From the NCBI GenBank assembly GCA_032433595.1, contig JASWJB010000036.1, forward strand, positions 1-64,000: a stretch of DNA of 64,000 bases, in the 5' to 3' direction. The first letter of the stretch is position 1. Each line of letters begins with the position of its first letter. The notes below the pieces were generated by a model. The model searched no databases. It was not told the DNA's origin and worked only from the letters and a program-made list of their open reading frames with translations. Below are positions 44,859 to 57,523 of this stretch, piece after piece. The position numbers and the translations under genes were made by a program. The stretch comes from Conoideocrella luteorostrata. Lineage: Eukaryota; Ascomycota; Sordariomycetes; Hypocreales; Clavicipitaceae.

Positions 44859-46124
44859 TTAATCAACATCATTAACACTTGTTTCTTCATTCCCTTCACC
44901 TGGAGCAAATTTTGCCTTGGCTTGTTCCAAAGCTTTTACCTCGTCATAATAATCCTCCGGCTCATAATCATCTTTGTTCCCCTCTACAGCGCGTTCTGCT
45001 GCACCTTCTTTGATTGAACCGTCCTCATTTATGTCTTCCCGAAGATAGATAGTAAAGACGATCACTAAATAAACCTCACCTGTTTTTTTATTCCGTAATA
45101 CATATCTAAGTTCGTGTGAGCGCCTGGAGAGAATTTGGTTAAGCAAACGAAAATTAAAGCAAACGATGACGTGAGGGACTTGGAAATGCCGCAAACAGTC
45201 CTACAAAGTGCACCTTTGTTGACAGGTCATAGCAAATAGTATGGCAAACCAGTAGTAAAGCTAACTTGCGGACGCAAAAAAAAAAGCAATCAAATTGAAG
45301 AAGGGCCGAGATTCGTACCTAAGCCCTTGGCCGTCCCAGTATTTTACAATAGGAAGGTGAAACCCAGGCAGTTTCAGTGCCAAATTTGTGAAATCAATGT
45401 ACGGGTTGAAGAAGTCCAATCCATAGGTTTTCCCATACTCAAATACCCATTTGGTCTTGCTATCGTCTCGCAGTGCCCATTTCATGCGGGCCTTGGCGTC
45501 ATCTGGAGCCCCTACCGCTTGCCTGGCTTGCATACCTTCATCGTCGCCACCTTCATCGAACCACAGACCACCTTTCTCCTTATTGTATTCGCCGACTCCC
45601 AAGCAAACAGAATTAAAGGAGCTCAATGCAGGGCCATAAAGGTAAGGCTTATCGGCATAGGCATCTCCATCCAGACCAGGATCAATCCACCATCTCACAA
45701 TTCTCAGGGCAGTGTTAAATCCGGGGGGTAGCTTGTCCCGAATGGGGCGGTCAAAGTCATTGCCAAATTGGAGATCATGACCACTAATCCCTTGAACTTT
45801 AGCGACCTTGTCGTCGCTATCGCCATCTTCACATGCCGTATTATGCGAGACTGCGTCGCCGCTGGTTGCGGGCCTTTGAGGCTTAAATCGAAAAGAGATG
45901 CTGTATTGATCCTGATTGTAGGCGTGTGGCTCTGTGGAGAAATATGGCGAAGTAGACGGTGATCCAAACGGAAGGCCAGTATAATTCTGAATTCTCACAT
46001 TCAGCTCAATGTCTGCTGCTTCACTCTTGATGTGAATTGGCTCGGGCCTGTTCACCGGCACTTCGACGTGCGACGTCACGTTGTAGCTCGGGCCAGCGGT
46101 GATCCGCAGCAGGTATTTTTCCAT
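44859..46124 (-). CDS. DUF1769 fungal protein
   Basis: Two exons (46124-45319 and 45123-44859; intron 195 nt with donor GTACGA and acceptor CTCTCCAG) encode 356 aa. The protein reads MEKYLLRITAGPSYNVTSHVEV, with SAADIELNVRIQNYTGLP-type and FGNDFDRPIRDKLPPGFNTALRIVRWWIDPGLDGDAYADKPYLYGPALSSFN-type segments. EYGKTYGLDFFNPYIDFTNL and HLPIVKYWDGQGLR join to RSHELRYVLRNKKTGEVYLVIVFTIYL, and a highly acidic tail follows. This is the DUF1769 family (fungal, cytosolic, no known activity). The second exon restores the expected RYVLRN element, which supports the splice. Nothing indicates a catalytic role. Confidence 0.85.
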
Positions 46125-46713
46125 GTTGTTGCCGTTTTTTCAAGGAAATTTAAATTCAGGAAATCAGAAATTGTAGAAATGTAGATGTTGCGTAACCGCG
46201 TTTCCTTTGAGGAGCACAAGCCGCACCACCTTAGTTTTTTGGGGCTGCTATCGATTTCTCATGACGTCGATGCTAGTGGGGCCAGCACATGCAGTAGGAG
46301 CCGAGCTACGGATCTCAGACCAGGCCATGATGAGACCACCGTAGTTCGTGCGTCGTCAGCCGCAGTCATTTCGCGACAGCCAGCGTCAATAAACTCTTAT
46401 ATTTGTTCTGACTTGTCGCCCATAGTCTAACCCAGTCTCCGAGTATAAGTGGCTGAATGATTAGCAAAGCGTTCTCACCTGAAGAACCATCGCATGAGAA
46501 AGTTGCTACGATTACCGAATGAAGCTACAAATTCCGCAACGTACTATCGATTACACAAATTTTCTGCTTTAAGATTAGGACACCATATTACATCTTGAAA
46601 TACTCGATATCCGATAATATATCTAGCGCGCCCGCAGTAGCTCGGATTTAGGACTCTAGTGGTAGAGCTAAAATCCTGTGCGGTTCGACAATGCTCAGGG
46701 GCTACAACGTACA
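46125..46713. other. Divergent promoter region
   Basis: This stretch of about 590 bases lies between head-to-head genes (DUF1769 on minus, hydrolase on plus). It contains a tRNA-like string (TAGTGGTAGAGC near 46660, GGTTCGA at 46681) that does not fold into a tRNA (see the rejected list). Confidence 0.45.
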
Positions 46714-48243
46714 ATGATTGGTACATCTACTGGCGAGCTGGTGTTTATTCGCCTTTCTGTACTCGTTTTGCGTTACATGCCAATTATATATGTCGCAGCC
46801 TTGATTTGCTGTGTGTCTTTGCAAAAGAGGTCTCCCATATTCGGGTTAGGCAGCATTGTATTGTCAGTATTACTTTTGGCCGAACTACTGTTCTTCACCT
46901 CGATATACGCCCCCCATAAGCGAAGGTTGCGTAATCCTGCTCATCATACAATTATGCCACTTGGTGAACGTAAAAACCTGTTCAAAAAATGCATAGAAAA
47001 TACATCCCAACCAGAGAAATATTTGCGAGGATGGTTTTTGGGCGCGGATATGGAGGACATTCGGGAAGATAACCTGCGAGAATTCTTCTTGTGGGCTTTT
47101 TTCGATATTGACATGCATAACCGAGACCCAAGCACGATTGACGGGACCATTCAGGATGAACTGGACGAATATGTTGGCTGGACTGAACAGCTCCTTGGTC
47201 GGCCAGTTGGCGAGGGAAGAGGTCCTGCTAAGAGTTTTCGCCTGACCTTCGACGATATTCCCTCGGCTTACAGATGTCTGTTGTGGTACTTCATTGTGTT
47301 TCTTGTTGACACAGCTACGCATTTTGTGCTAAGGTGGCATGGATTTCATTTCTACGCTAGATCACCACGGGTTTCACTGAGGACGTTCCCCCCCCGGCCA
47401 CTAGAACTGTTTGCCAGATATCGCTCACCGGTACCGGAGCTTGGCTACTGGTTTCGCCCTCATCATAGCCAAAGTAAACGTCCAATGGTCTTCTGGCACG
47501 GTATCGGGATCGGATTGTGGACGTACGTGTGGTTTCTTATACAATTAAGCACGGCAACAGGTGACATGGGTTTCATCGTGCCAGAGTTCCTTCCCATCTC
47601 CTTTCGACTCACAGACCCGCCTCCACCGAAGGATGTATTATTACAGATGATTGTAAAGGTTATAGACCATCATGACTGGGATACTTTTAAACTCGTCTCA
47701 CATTCATACGGATCTGTCTTAACTACACACATGCTGCATTCACCGCTGATTACAGGACGCATTTCGGCGGTCGTTCTTATTGATCCGGTCACAATTCTTC
47801 TTCACTTGCCGGATGTAGCTTATAACTTCACCCGAAGGCCGCCTAAAAGAGCCAACGAGTGGCAACTTTGGTACTATGCCAGTACTGACCTTGGGGTTGC
47901 ATACTGTCTTGGGCGACACTTTTTCTGGAGAGACAATATTATGTGGAAGGAGGATTTATTGATGTGCCGTGACCGGCTCGCAATCCAAGATACCCATCCA
48001 GACGAGTGTCAAATTGCAATTTTCTTATCAGGAAGGGATCTGATCGTAGACACAGCAGCTGTTTGCAGCTATTTAACATCCCATCCGCAAGTTATTACTG
48101 GAACGGGTCCTGGAAATGACACTGAAGGTGACATCGAGCACCGTTCGAATGGAATGGACGTCGTATTCATCCCGCATTTGGACCACGCTCAAGTGTTCGA
48201 TGTGAAGTACGCCCGAGACCGGATAGTCCAACTCATTCAATGA
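46714..48243 (+). CDS. Membrane-anchored alpha/beta-hydrolase
   Basis: A single exon encodes 509 aa from the ATG at 46714 (MIGTSTGELVFI). Two hydrophobic N-terminal segments (MPIIYVAALICCVSL and LGSIVLSVLLLAELLFFTSIY) anchor the protein, and a third hydrophobic stretch precedes the catalytic part (CLLWYFIVFLVDTATHFVL). The hydrolase core has KRPMVFWHGIGIGLWTYV (oxyanion HG loop), FKLVSHSYGSVLTTHML (nucleophile elbow, Ser about 331), AVVLIDPVTILLHLPDVAYNF, IAIFLSGRDLIVD (probable acid) and VVFIPHLDHAQVF (probable catalytic His). The elbow reads SHSYG rather than GHSxG. A lipase or esterase role at an internal membrane is likely; the substrate is unknown. It is divergent from the DUF1769 gene. 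Confidence 0.82.
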   Translation: MIGTSTGELVFIRLSVLVLRYMPIIYVAALICCVSLQKRSPIFGLGSIVLSVLLLAELLFFTSIYAPHKRRLRNPAHHTIMPLGERKNLFKKCIENTSQPEKYLRGWFLGADMEDIREDNLREFFLWAFFDIDMHNRDPSTIDGTIQDELDEYVGWTEQLLGRPVGEGRGPAKSFRLTFDDIPSAYRCLLWYFIVFLVDTATHFVLRWHGFHFYARSPRVSLRTFPPRPLELFARYRSPVPELGYWFRPHHSQSKRPMVFWHGIGIGLWTYVWFLIQLSTATGDMGFIVPEFLPISFRLTDPPPPKDVLLQMIVKVIDHHDWDTFKLVSHSYGSVLTTHMLHSPLITGRISAVVLIDPVTILLHLPDVAYNFTRRPPKRANEWQLWYYASTDLGVAYCLGRHFFWRDNIMWKEDLLMCRDRLAIQDTHPDECQIAIFLSGRDLIVDTAAVCSYLTSHPQVITGTGPGNDTEGDIEHRSNGMDVVFIPHLDHAQVFDVKYARDRIVQLIQ

Positions 48244-51200
48244 TGTTGCTGGGTCGGGGCATGGGGGTTTGTAATAAATCACTCGATAGGACGCAAGTAC
48301 ATGTATAGCCACAATACATTCCTATGTGAGTCATTCGCCAGCTGTTGTCTTCCTAAACTCGACCTCCTGTCATTCCGCAAACACTACGCTGATGTGGCGC
48401 GGTCATCCGTTAACTAAGATACAAGCGAGGTCTGTATTTCGTTCGTTCATCTCATTATAATCCTCACATAGGATATTGCCTTTGTCGTAAGCATAGGTTT
48501 TAGGCTGGCTTCACGATCAGCACAAGGAAAATTACGATGTGAAAATGGAATTATCCACAGTGTGGATTGCTAGGTTTGTAAAACTCTGTTTAAAAAAATG
48601 GCCGCTTTCATGTTTTTCAGCACAGCATTTATTAGTGGTATTTGTCCAATGATTACCTGTTTGTTGCATGTTGCGCTCAAAAACTCGGGAAAAACCTCAT
48701 TTAAGCCATCGACTTGCGGGGTTACGGGGTGACTGCTCTATTCAGTACGGAGCAATTTAGCGCCAAGTGGCAGATGCTCTCACCTCTGTGACGACATTTT
48801 ATGAGTCGAGTGGCGGCTGCTGTCTGATAGTATCGGCAAGCCTGAGTAATGTGTGGCTGGCAGGCATGCACACGTCGAACAAGCGCTCCTGCACGATGAA
48901 GCACAGCAATTACCACCCTGGACATTTGGAATTACGAAAATACGACAGGCTGTGCGTCCCTTTGCTCTCTCGGTTAAGTTATTCAAGCTAACACCCGCAC
49001 AATACTGTTTGCAAACATTCAACCATGGTTCAACACCAGTGCCGTTGTCACAGGGAAAAAACATTTGACAATGATGCGGCTCGAGACATTAGTTCGACCT
49101 GGAAGCTGCATGGGCTTGCCGTGGTGAAACATTAGATCTGCGGAAAAGCTGCAACTACTCTGCTCTGTGGGCCTGTACCAATGCCGACGCGGTCCATAGA
49201 GAAATGCAACCATACCATTTTATCACAAAAGCATGTTTAAGCTTGACCCTTGATGTCTCGAGCAAGATGGATTTGCTGGCTGGCTTTGACTACTTAGGCT
49301 GGGGGTAGGAAAGTTGATGTTACTTGAATACCAATACACATAGCGAAGATAATCACAGACTTTACTCTTAGGCTCTTGGGTATTTACGGAGTACAACGCC
49401 AGTCCTTGGATACATGCGTTGCTGGTCAGTAAACATAAAAGCACCGAGATGTTGTGCGCAATACTGTGTGACAAGGCATCGGCCACCTCTCCCCCCCGGG
49501 GACCAAAAAGAAACATTGAGGTAAATAGGAGAATAGCACTCCTTATGCTAAGAGAATAATGAACCTTGGATTGAAGAACAAAGTACAACTAAAGACCCAA
49601 CGAGGCGTTTAGAGAATTTAAAGTCGATTGCGTGGAGCGCGATTTTTGTACACAACGAGTATAATAATAATTGCGCTAGCCTCGGAGGCCTTTTAGTAAC
49701 TGCCTAAGTAGATTTGTCAATCAATCTAATTCACCTAGCGGTTGAATTGATGAACTTTCGCCTCCCGTCAACTGAAAGGTCGAAGCCTGATACGGAGTAT
49801 CTGAAGTTGCTTCCAGAATAGAAATATTCATCCAGAGCGCCGGAAGTATCTTCAGCCTTTGCTGAACTTCGTAAATTACAAGTCGGCAGACACTAACCGT
49901 AGGTTCTGGGGTGAACTCGTGTTCTACTACCTTCGCCTTAAAGGGCAGCCTTAAGTGACATTCTGTTCTTTACTAAGCATCTGAAGACGGAATGATTAGG
50001 AAGACTTTGCATTGTCCCTTCCCTTCACACGCGGGAAGGTAAAATGACCGAAAAGTCCCGAACAAACGTACTTTTGAATCCACCCAAACCACTCTAGCCC
50101 AGGTACTCACAGTTTGATAGTTTAGATGACCCTCGATATTGTGTTTATTGCAAACTTGGCCATCGTTTCAAAAGTCCTTATCCACCAAGCAAAAGACGAG
50201 TTGCGTGGGTTTGGCTGTAAGGGATTCGAAAGTCATTATTGCATGACCTTTCAAGGGGGTAGACAGAATATTTAAAACCCCTGCCTAACAGGTCAGCATC
50301 GCGTCATCATGTTGCTCGGTACTCCATACTTAGTAGCAAATTTTGTTATCCTGCAATCATGCGCTATCGTCGCGCGTAGCCGTAAGTGCATGCTGGAACT
50401 TTGAATGTACGTAACGCATAGCAATCAGTTATTTGGTTGGCCAACCAGATGGACTAAGAAGTAACTTATTTATTGCTAGTTACGGAGCAGTACGATGCAG
50501 CAATTCATCGTCGTGCAAGTCCGGCTGCAGCTAGCGCGATTCATCGCCCCATAATGAGTGGAAATCCATTGTCAATATTAACACGGCAAGATGCCGTGAT
50601 GTTACGTGCGTGAGGTTGTCGTGCCGCCGACTTTGTTAAATTGAGGGGAAGGCGAGCTATTGCAGCATTCTATCGGCTTAGATTAATTAAATAGGCCTCC
50701 GATATTGATATAAGCAATCAGTGAAAGCTTGAAACATTTTCGAGTGGCACGTCCTGGATGCTATAACAACGTTCCATGGTCTGTATTAGTTGCGCTATGG
50801 ACCACGTAATCAACGCTCGTTTGCTAGTAGGGCAGGTCCAGGACTAGAGTATACATTTGCAGAACCGGTTGGCTGTCATGAATACAGTTCATAGTTCGAT
50901 GTGTATAATTTGTCCCATACTATTCCGTACAATTGTGCAGAATGCCGGCCGAACAGTGGGACCTGTATGAACAAGCGCATGGACTTAAGGTTGTTACAAT
51001 TTGGGCGGATCAGGCACTTTTGAAAGTTCCCAAGCCGATCGAGACAAATTTGTCAAGCGGTTCTCTGAGAACCCAATTGGACATAGTGCGGCCTTGTAGA
51101 TCAAAAATTCTTCTGCTATCTCGGGCTGGAGGCTAAAAAGCTCCATCTGCTGCGCAGTTTATGATTTTTGTGTGAAAATATGTATGACGTTTGCCATTTT

Positions 51201-52885
51201 ACGGCATTTCACGAGCCAGGTCTTTTGAAGACGCTGTTGCTGTGTCTTGGCAACTAACGCGATTCCTAAATGTTATGCAAGGACAGGATCCATATATCGT
51301 CCAAAGAACTACCATTCGGGCGTGGCTTCTGCAACTAGTACAAGACTTTGCTGGCTAATAATAGCGAAAGGTGGTGCTCGTCGTGGGTAGGGTGCGGAAA
51401 TTAGCCTCCGTTTGGTTGATGGTGACGTTCATTTGTGCCGCAAGTACTCCGTCAAGTGCTGCATTTTACGGTCTGCCTACTCCGTACTTACTCTATAGTT
51501 ATCTAAGAGACTCCTAGTTTGCCATCTGCGTTGGAAAAATCCAAAGAAAGTTTTATCACAATACCGAGTTCGATTTGGGAGACGAAATGCATGGTATGGG
51601 ACTGTACCAAACCAGAACGCTATTCAGTTAACTGGTAAGCCTCGGTCTGTGTGCTTGAGTCGTGCCATTTGATGCAAACTGACTGCGCGGGCACTGCCAT
51701 CACCTAGCACTTTAACTAATGCCAGTCTCGTGCGAAATTCGCTTGCTGCAAGCCAAGCACAGCCCAGGTTTAGGAGAACGGATGGTGGAAAGTGGAAAAT
51801 GACTACGGAGCACTAATGCTTAAGTGGAACACGGAATGATACAGGCGAAGTTGGGTTGATTGATCCGGTTGGCCCAGTTGGCCAGTTGACTTCATCTGGT
51901 CGCCTCTTGCCACCGCGCTAGGCCAATGGACATCAAATGAAATGGATAATTGATGCACAAGACAGTTGACCTAGTTGAATTCCTCCGTCTCTGCCGTCAT
52001 GCACCATGAATCGATAGGATTCTACATACACCATACACATTGCTCATTCTTTCCTTTTTTGCTTAAAGACACGGGGCAACACGATACGCAGCTTATTCTG
52101 CAGTTTCGGAAACAGCGATAATAGCCAAGGGCTGAGGGAGGAACCAACATTCGCTTTCCACCTAGGGTGTTTGCGCCAAGACTGCAAACCTGTTGACGAG
52201 AACATTGACGGCATAACCTTGTGGCTGGCTACTGGACTAGGTCGTCCCTGTCTAAAATCTGGCAAGCTGACTCCATCCATCAGATCCATCAGCACTGGAC
52301 ACACCCAGGCTGATCATTTGGGTCCTTTTGTCGCTTAGACTTGGAGACATTGTTGACTTGAAAGCGACAAATTGTCCAACGAAAGCCACACGGGTCACAG
52401 GAAAGACCAAACAGTCGCCTCATTAGTACTATCGCTACCGTCTCCCGCTTTCCACCCACTGCCGTGCCGCCTGCATCCACAAGGGTCACCGGACTCATCT
52501 TGGTTCACGCACTCCCCCCCCGACTTCGATGTGGACTGAAGAAGCGCCTTGCAGAATTACGTGCAACCTAGGACCTGCGCGGCAAATGTTGTAGATTCCA
52601 GACGCCCCTTGACAAAACACATACACCGGCTCGAAAAGAGGGATACCTGCGGTGGTGTCTGCAAAGATATATCGATTATCGCTTCCATGGTTTCCGACAA
52701 TCGATATCCACAATATTTTACTGCAAACTAGCTTGGGCCCCCAGGCTTGTCAGTTTCTTATTGTCTTTGTCTTGTGTGTACTGGGCTAAACTCACCCAAC
52801 TGGAAGCCATCTTTGGCGACCATTATATCTCTGATTCCCCTTACCTATCACGCCTTTAGCTTAGGCTGCAACAGTATCTTATGCA
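48244..52885. other. 4.6-kb region with no supported gene
   Basis: This is the longest non-coding stretch in the window. Frames reach at most 121 codons (49223-49588, minus) and lack domains. It holds many degenerate copies of the TACGGAGTAC motif (about 48746, 49384, 49791, 51444, 51477, 51813). At 50131-50217 a short plus frame reads DDPRYCVYCKLGHRF, faintly like a zinc knuckle. No LTR, terminal repeat, tRNA or rRNA was seen. Part of it may be the promoter or a long leader of the F-box gene. Confidence 0.5.
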
Positions 52886-55185
52886 ATGGATGGCGTGACA
52901 ACATACAAAGGGAAACGCCCGGCAGAGCTGCCTGATGACTGTCAATTGGACTCGACTTTGCTTTCATCAAGACCACCATCTTCTGCATTGCCTTCAACTC
53001 ATCTTCAACGAGCAGCAAAACGTCAGGCGGCCTCACCGAGCCCTTCGCGAAAGTCACCAAATACCCTCAGGCATCACGTCATTGATCTCTTGCCCATTGT
53101 ACCGACATTGGCCACCACGTCGCCGTCCCATTACGGCCGTATTAATGCGGAAAACGAAACTAACCTGAGCCTAATGGCGAGTGTCCCGAATGAAGTGAAT
53201 CGTTACAGACAAACAATGCCTAGCAGGAACATGACTCCTGAACATGACGACTCTGTGAGTATTAGGCGGCAACGGGACCGTAAGGAACAAGGTATGTCGA
53301 GGCACAGTTTTCCACAGCACCTCTGTGATTGACCTCACGAGCTCATTCCTTCGAATTGCACTCATTTTGATACAAACCTCTATCTTGTCTTTCAACTAAG
53401 CTTCGGTTTTTCTTTTTGTTTAAGCCCACACTCGAGTCAGATCTGATTTGAGTTCTTCCGATTTCCTTTCGAGGCAAGAACTGGCTTGGTTTTGACTGGG
53501 GCTGCCCTGATCTATTAAGCTTGAATTTGTAGCATTAATATGATTTCTAACTCATTGCTATAGAGAAGCAACCACTGTCCGGCAGGGTGGCTGCGAGTCA
53601 ACCTGGCCCGACGGAGAAGCTTAATTGGCGCTCAAATGCGTGCCCGCTCGTCAACTTACCGTTCGAATTAATTGAATATATTTTAACTTACCTGTCAGCG
53701 AACGATCTGCCCTCTGTTGCGGCGACTTGTCGTAAGCTTCACGAACAAGCGGTGTCTGATTTTTCTTGGCTCCGCTGTGTGCAGCAAAATGTACCTGGCG
53801 TTGCATTGACCAGCCCTGGACCCTGCAAGAGCTTTCGGGAGCTCTACGTTGCACATGACCCAGTTTGGTTCTTGCCGAAGTATAAGATCTGGTTCTGTGA
53901 CAGGGATATGATGGGTAAACTGGTCATCGTACGGTTTGACCCGCGACGTGGTTGCATCGAAGGCCACCAATTATTGGCAGTAAGCAACAGGAATACATAT
54001 GAGTACTGGTCTGCGGACAACCAGGTTATAATTCATGGGTTTGAGCCTCAGGTTCAGTTACATCTCGACAAACCTGTCCTGCAGTTTAATATCTATGACA
54101 GGCAGGAGGCTGGGACTTATCCCACAAGGACCGGTGCTAGCCGCTTTGCTGCCGAGATACCGATGGCACTTGGAGATCGTATAGATCCCTTGTTTAGCAA
54201 CTTTTTGCTCACACGGTCATTGGACCCTGAAGCAGCTGATGTGAAGCTTGCACTTGATTATCCGTATGATAATGTTTGGCCTCCACCAACTATTCCGGCC
54301 CGTCATCATGTGTCTGGTGCAAGATCTGGCCAAGCTGTTGTTGACCTCTCACCGACTGATCGGCCGCGGTCCAGACGGGACGTTTCGGATCAGACCTTCC
54401 GTATTCGGCAGTGGATGCAAATGCCTGGGCCGCCTTCACCGCCGAGTCTCAGGGGTGGCCAAACTGATAGAGTTGCAGGTATGGTCCAGGTTATCAGCGG
54501 GCTAAGCGATGGAGACAACAATGCCATGCCATTGTCCGGTGTCCTAGGTATCCATATTGGTGAGGAGATCATCACTTACTCGACTCTGGACCCCGTATTG
54601 TATACGCCTACCGCAATCAAACCATGGCGGGGAATCTGGGTAGGCGACTACAGTGGCCACGGATGCGAATTTCTTCTCATTAACCAGCCTGATGACCCCG
54701 ACTTGACAGACGCCGAGCTTGGCTTGGTACGAGAAGCAGATGAGACGGACGAGTCTTGGAGAAAACGGCGGAGCGACACTCACATGTATCGTGGCCGCCT
54801 GGAGGCGATCAAGTTGACTGGTGATCCGAACGTCCCGCGCGGCGAGTACACCTTCGTGGCAGACGATCTTGGCCCTGACGGTTTTGTCGGAATAGCGACG
54901 GACCCTCCATTTACAGGAGCTAGGATAGTGAAAAGCAAGGGGCATATTGCTGCAACAAATTTTCTGCAAGGTAAGTTGTTGCTTCAGCTGCTAACATCTT
55001 CATCAAAACACTTAGTTTGGGTATCAATCGCTAAACATTTTGGCGCGTATGCGCTCTATGTAGACAAATACATCGAAAGCCAGCTTTTTCTCCTCGGACC
55101 TAATCGACTCGCCCAATACTGGGTTGGCTTTGGACATATTAGTTTCTTTGAAAGGGTCCGAGTCGATGACCTGATTGTGCCCTGA
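52886..55185 (+). CDS. F-box domain protein
   Basis: Three exons (52886-53291, 53564-54970, 55064-55185; introns of 272 and 93 nt) encode 644 aa. Residues 1-140 are a disordered Ser/Pro-rich region. The F-box follows at about 164-205 (PLVNLPFELIEYILTYLS, ANDLPSVAATCRKLHEQA), which should bind Skp1 in an SCF ubiquitin ligase. The remaining 430 residues form the presumed substrate-binding part (VWFLPKYKIWFCDRDMMGKL, GVLGIHIGEEIITYSTLDP, PWRGIWVGDYSGHGCEFLL, MYRGRLEAIKLTGDPNVPRG, KSKGHIAATNFLQ, RLAQYWVGFGHISFFERV). The last intron is a multiple of three without a stop, so the unspliced message would also be readable. I splice it because the join restores FLQ-DKYIESQLF and both splice signals are good. 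Confidence 0.85.
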
Positions 55186-57352
55186 CGAAAGGACCTAACG
55201 GCGGGTAAAGAGTGCTATTGCATCTCCACGTACACCGCCGTGGAAATGATGGCTCCAATCCCGAAACTAGTCCTGTTGCATCATCATGTGTCTCAAGTCA
55301 AACGAAACTGTAACGCTGAAGCCAGGCTGGTTTGAACACACTATGCTTCACTAAAGACACGATACAAATGCCTTACCAAGGTCAGATATCTTGGGCGATG
55401 GCAACTTCTCCGCGACACTGCTTGACGGTAGGGTGGTAGATAGTTAAGAGATATAGCATACCATGCGCGTCATACTAGATAGAAGAAATTTCACGCATCC
55501 AACTAGAAATGGAATGGGGCATAGAACAATTGAGAACTGGGTAAAATGGAGATGGCACTGCCTGAAGACTAGCTGAAGGAAAATATTATTTGCTCAGCAA
55601 CTTTTCATCTCTTCACAATTTGAGCAAAGCTGCCGAAGATTTCTATGGAATACATGCTTAAATCCCGGACAGCAGGAACCAATGGCGATTTAAGCTAAGT
55701 TTCAGGCATTAAGTCGGTATTTGGCTACAAAGTGAAGTCCCTATGATTCAGCTACGTCTAGGTATAAATTTTTTAGAACGAACGTTGCAGATTAAGTGTG
55801 GAATAGGAATATGGGGTAAATGGAGACATCTACTAGGGTGTCATGCAACGGAGAAAGCTCATCATCACAAGGGATGGGCGTTGTTTCCAATGCCTGGGGA
55901 TAGCTACAGGCTCTGAATGGCAATCGGCAGGATTTACCAAACCCAAGAACATTCTGTAGGTGAATTTTCCCACTGTTGTCCGCTTGGTAAAGTTATTGCT
56001 CGCGTACTTCATACCTAGCCGAGCAGGTAGTACTTGGTTCTTCGGGTATGTCGTCCAAGTAAAGTTCGGCTTAGGGTTTGTTAAGTTATAGGTCTGTTGT
56101 CTTAGATCGCGCGGCGCATCTCCGCGGCCTTGAGTCTCACAATTTGAGAATATGGACCACATGTACTCCATACTCCGTAACATATCCATGGGCATTGTAA
56201 AAAGGAAAGGAAGAAAAAAAGGAGAAAAAAAAAAAACAAAGAGACTCCCGCTTGCCACTCTCCCGCCGTAGCATATTACGGAGAGGAAACAATATTATGC
56301 CATACTAACAAACATTGGTGCGTCGGGCGGCCGACCAAGATTGAGCCAGTTGAGCGAAAATCACGTCCCCGTTGACAGGCAAGGACAGGATAGCGCCGCC
56401 GTTAATTACCTGGGTCGGGTCTGGTCGCCACAAAACAGTAGCAGATTGGCTTAGCCCTGCAATACCCCAGCGCTTGGCCCAATCGGCTGACTTGTCGGAT
56501 GCATTCATCCCCTGCAAGTTTCCCTCTTGTGATAAGAACAACCGACAACCGGGCGATATTCCGGGTTTGGGTTGGGTTTATACTGGTACGGAGTACGGAG
56601 TACAATGCAAGCATACCAATTTCACGGGCGTTGGTTGCGATATTCATAAGAGATTGACTGGGAAGGGTGGCTGGCTGTCTGAAGTCTATTAACACCACCG
56701 TATCGGCCCGTGTATTTTCACAGCACTCAAATACAGCAAGCGGCCGTTAAATCAGCTGTTGCACTGCTGCGCCCACCGCACACTTTGCATCTCACATCTC
56801 GCTTCGAGCCGACCAGCTGACCACTCGGACTAGCCAAAGGTGACGTCGGTCAGGGCCAGGTACGGCAACCATCGGTCTCGTCAAAGTTCTGTCTCCGCCT
56901 GCCTCTGAGAGAATATCCTCAGCAGCGTACCTCCAGGCTATTATTTCTACCATGTACGGAGTACGCTGTACTTATTAATTACATGGTCGCAATCTCGAAA
57001 CGTCATTCACCCCCATTGGCGATCAATCGTTCCTCACTTCTGCCTAATGCACATCGCACCTCAACAACAGTCGCCGCATACGAAACACATCGGCACAGAA
57101 CTATTCGACTTGCAACAGCTTCTACGCGCCTGTCTGCTGTTTCCTTTGCATCGCCGTAACTTCAAGCATCCAGATTGTCCAGATTTTGCTGAGCGGCAGA
57201 ACTTTTTTGGCCGCTTCTGCGCAATCCGCGTGACGCGACAACTGGCTCTCTGCCTTCTGCGGAGTATTTTTCGGCCACTTGTAACACGTATCAGCCAAGC
57301 AAGATATCAGTAAGCCTGAGCAACAAGGGACTGTTTTCGACTTGCATTTCTC
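55186..57352. other. Intergenic, dispersed-motif rich
   Basis: This stretch of about 2.2 kb contains several copies of the CGGAGTAC motif (56164-56180, 56274, 56587-56603, 56953-56966). Frames at 55833-56258 (-), 56372-56692 (+) and 57047-57313 (+) have no domain. The last few hundred bases are presumably the sulfite oxidase promoter. Confidence 0.45.
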
Positions 57353-57523
57353 TTATTTCTTTCGCAAAAACCAAACCCAAACCACCCCTAAGCCAAAAGC
57401 GAAGGGAAAAAACAACACATAGCAAAAATTCTGTATGAAAACACACCGATTTTGATGACGGTCGTGGAGCCTTCGAACTTCCTCGTCAGAGACTTTGTTA
57501 GTTTGAGTTATTCTTTCGGCCAT
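57353..57523 (-). CDS. Possible 56-aa single-pass membrane protein
   Basis: The minus frame begins at an ATG (57523-57521) that overlaps the sulfite oxidase ATG in the shared CATG. It reads MAERITQTNKVSDEEVRRLH, then a hydrophobic stretch (FCYVLFFPFAFGLGVVWVWF) and a basic end (LRKK). The charged N-terminus, single helix and dilysine-like end look like a real tail-anchored peptide. However, G/T-skewed DNA can give such a helix by chance, and no family is recognised. Another ATG, 21 bases further upstream, is also in frame. Confidence 0.3.
   Translation of the reverse strand: MAERITQTNKVSDEEVRRLHDRHQNRCVFIQNFCYVLFFPFAFGLGVVWVWFLRKK

Noticed and set aside
46640..46700. tRNA-like string (TAGTGGTAGAGC ... 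GGTTCGA)
   Set aside because: The two boxes are too close together, the B-box lacks the trailing CC, and no cloverleaf or acceptor stem can be drawn.
50131..50217. CVYCKLGHRF, like a retroelement Gag zinc knuckle
   Set aside because: It is a single short match lacking the final Cys and any neighbouring reverse transcriptase or LTR. Too weak to call a mobile element.
55833..56258. 141-codon minus frame
   Set aside because: It includes homopolymer-driven phenylalanine runs and CGGAGTAC motif copies. No domain, and composition like the surrounding spacer.
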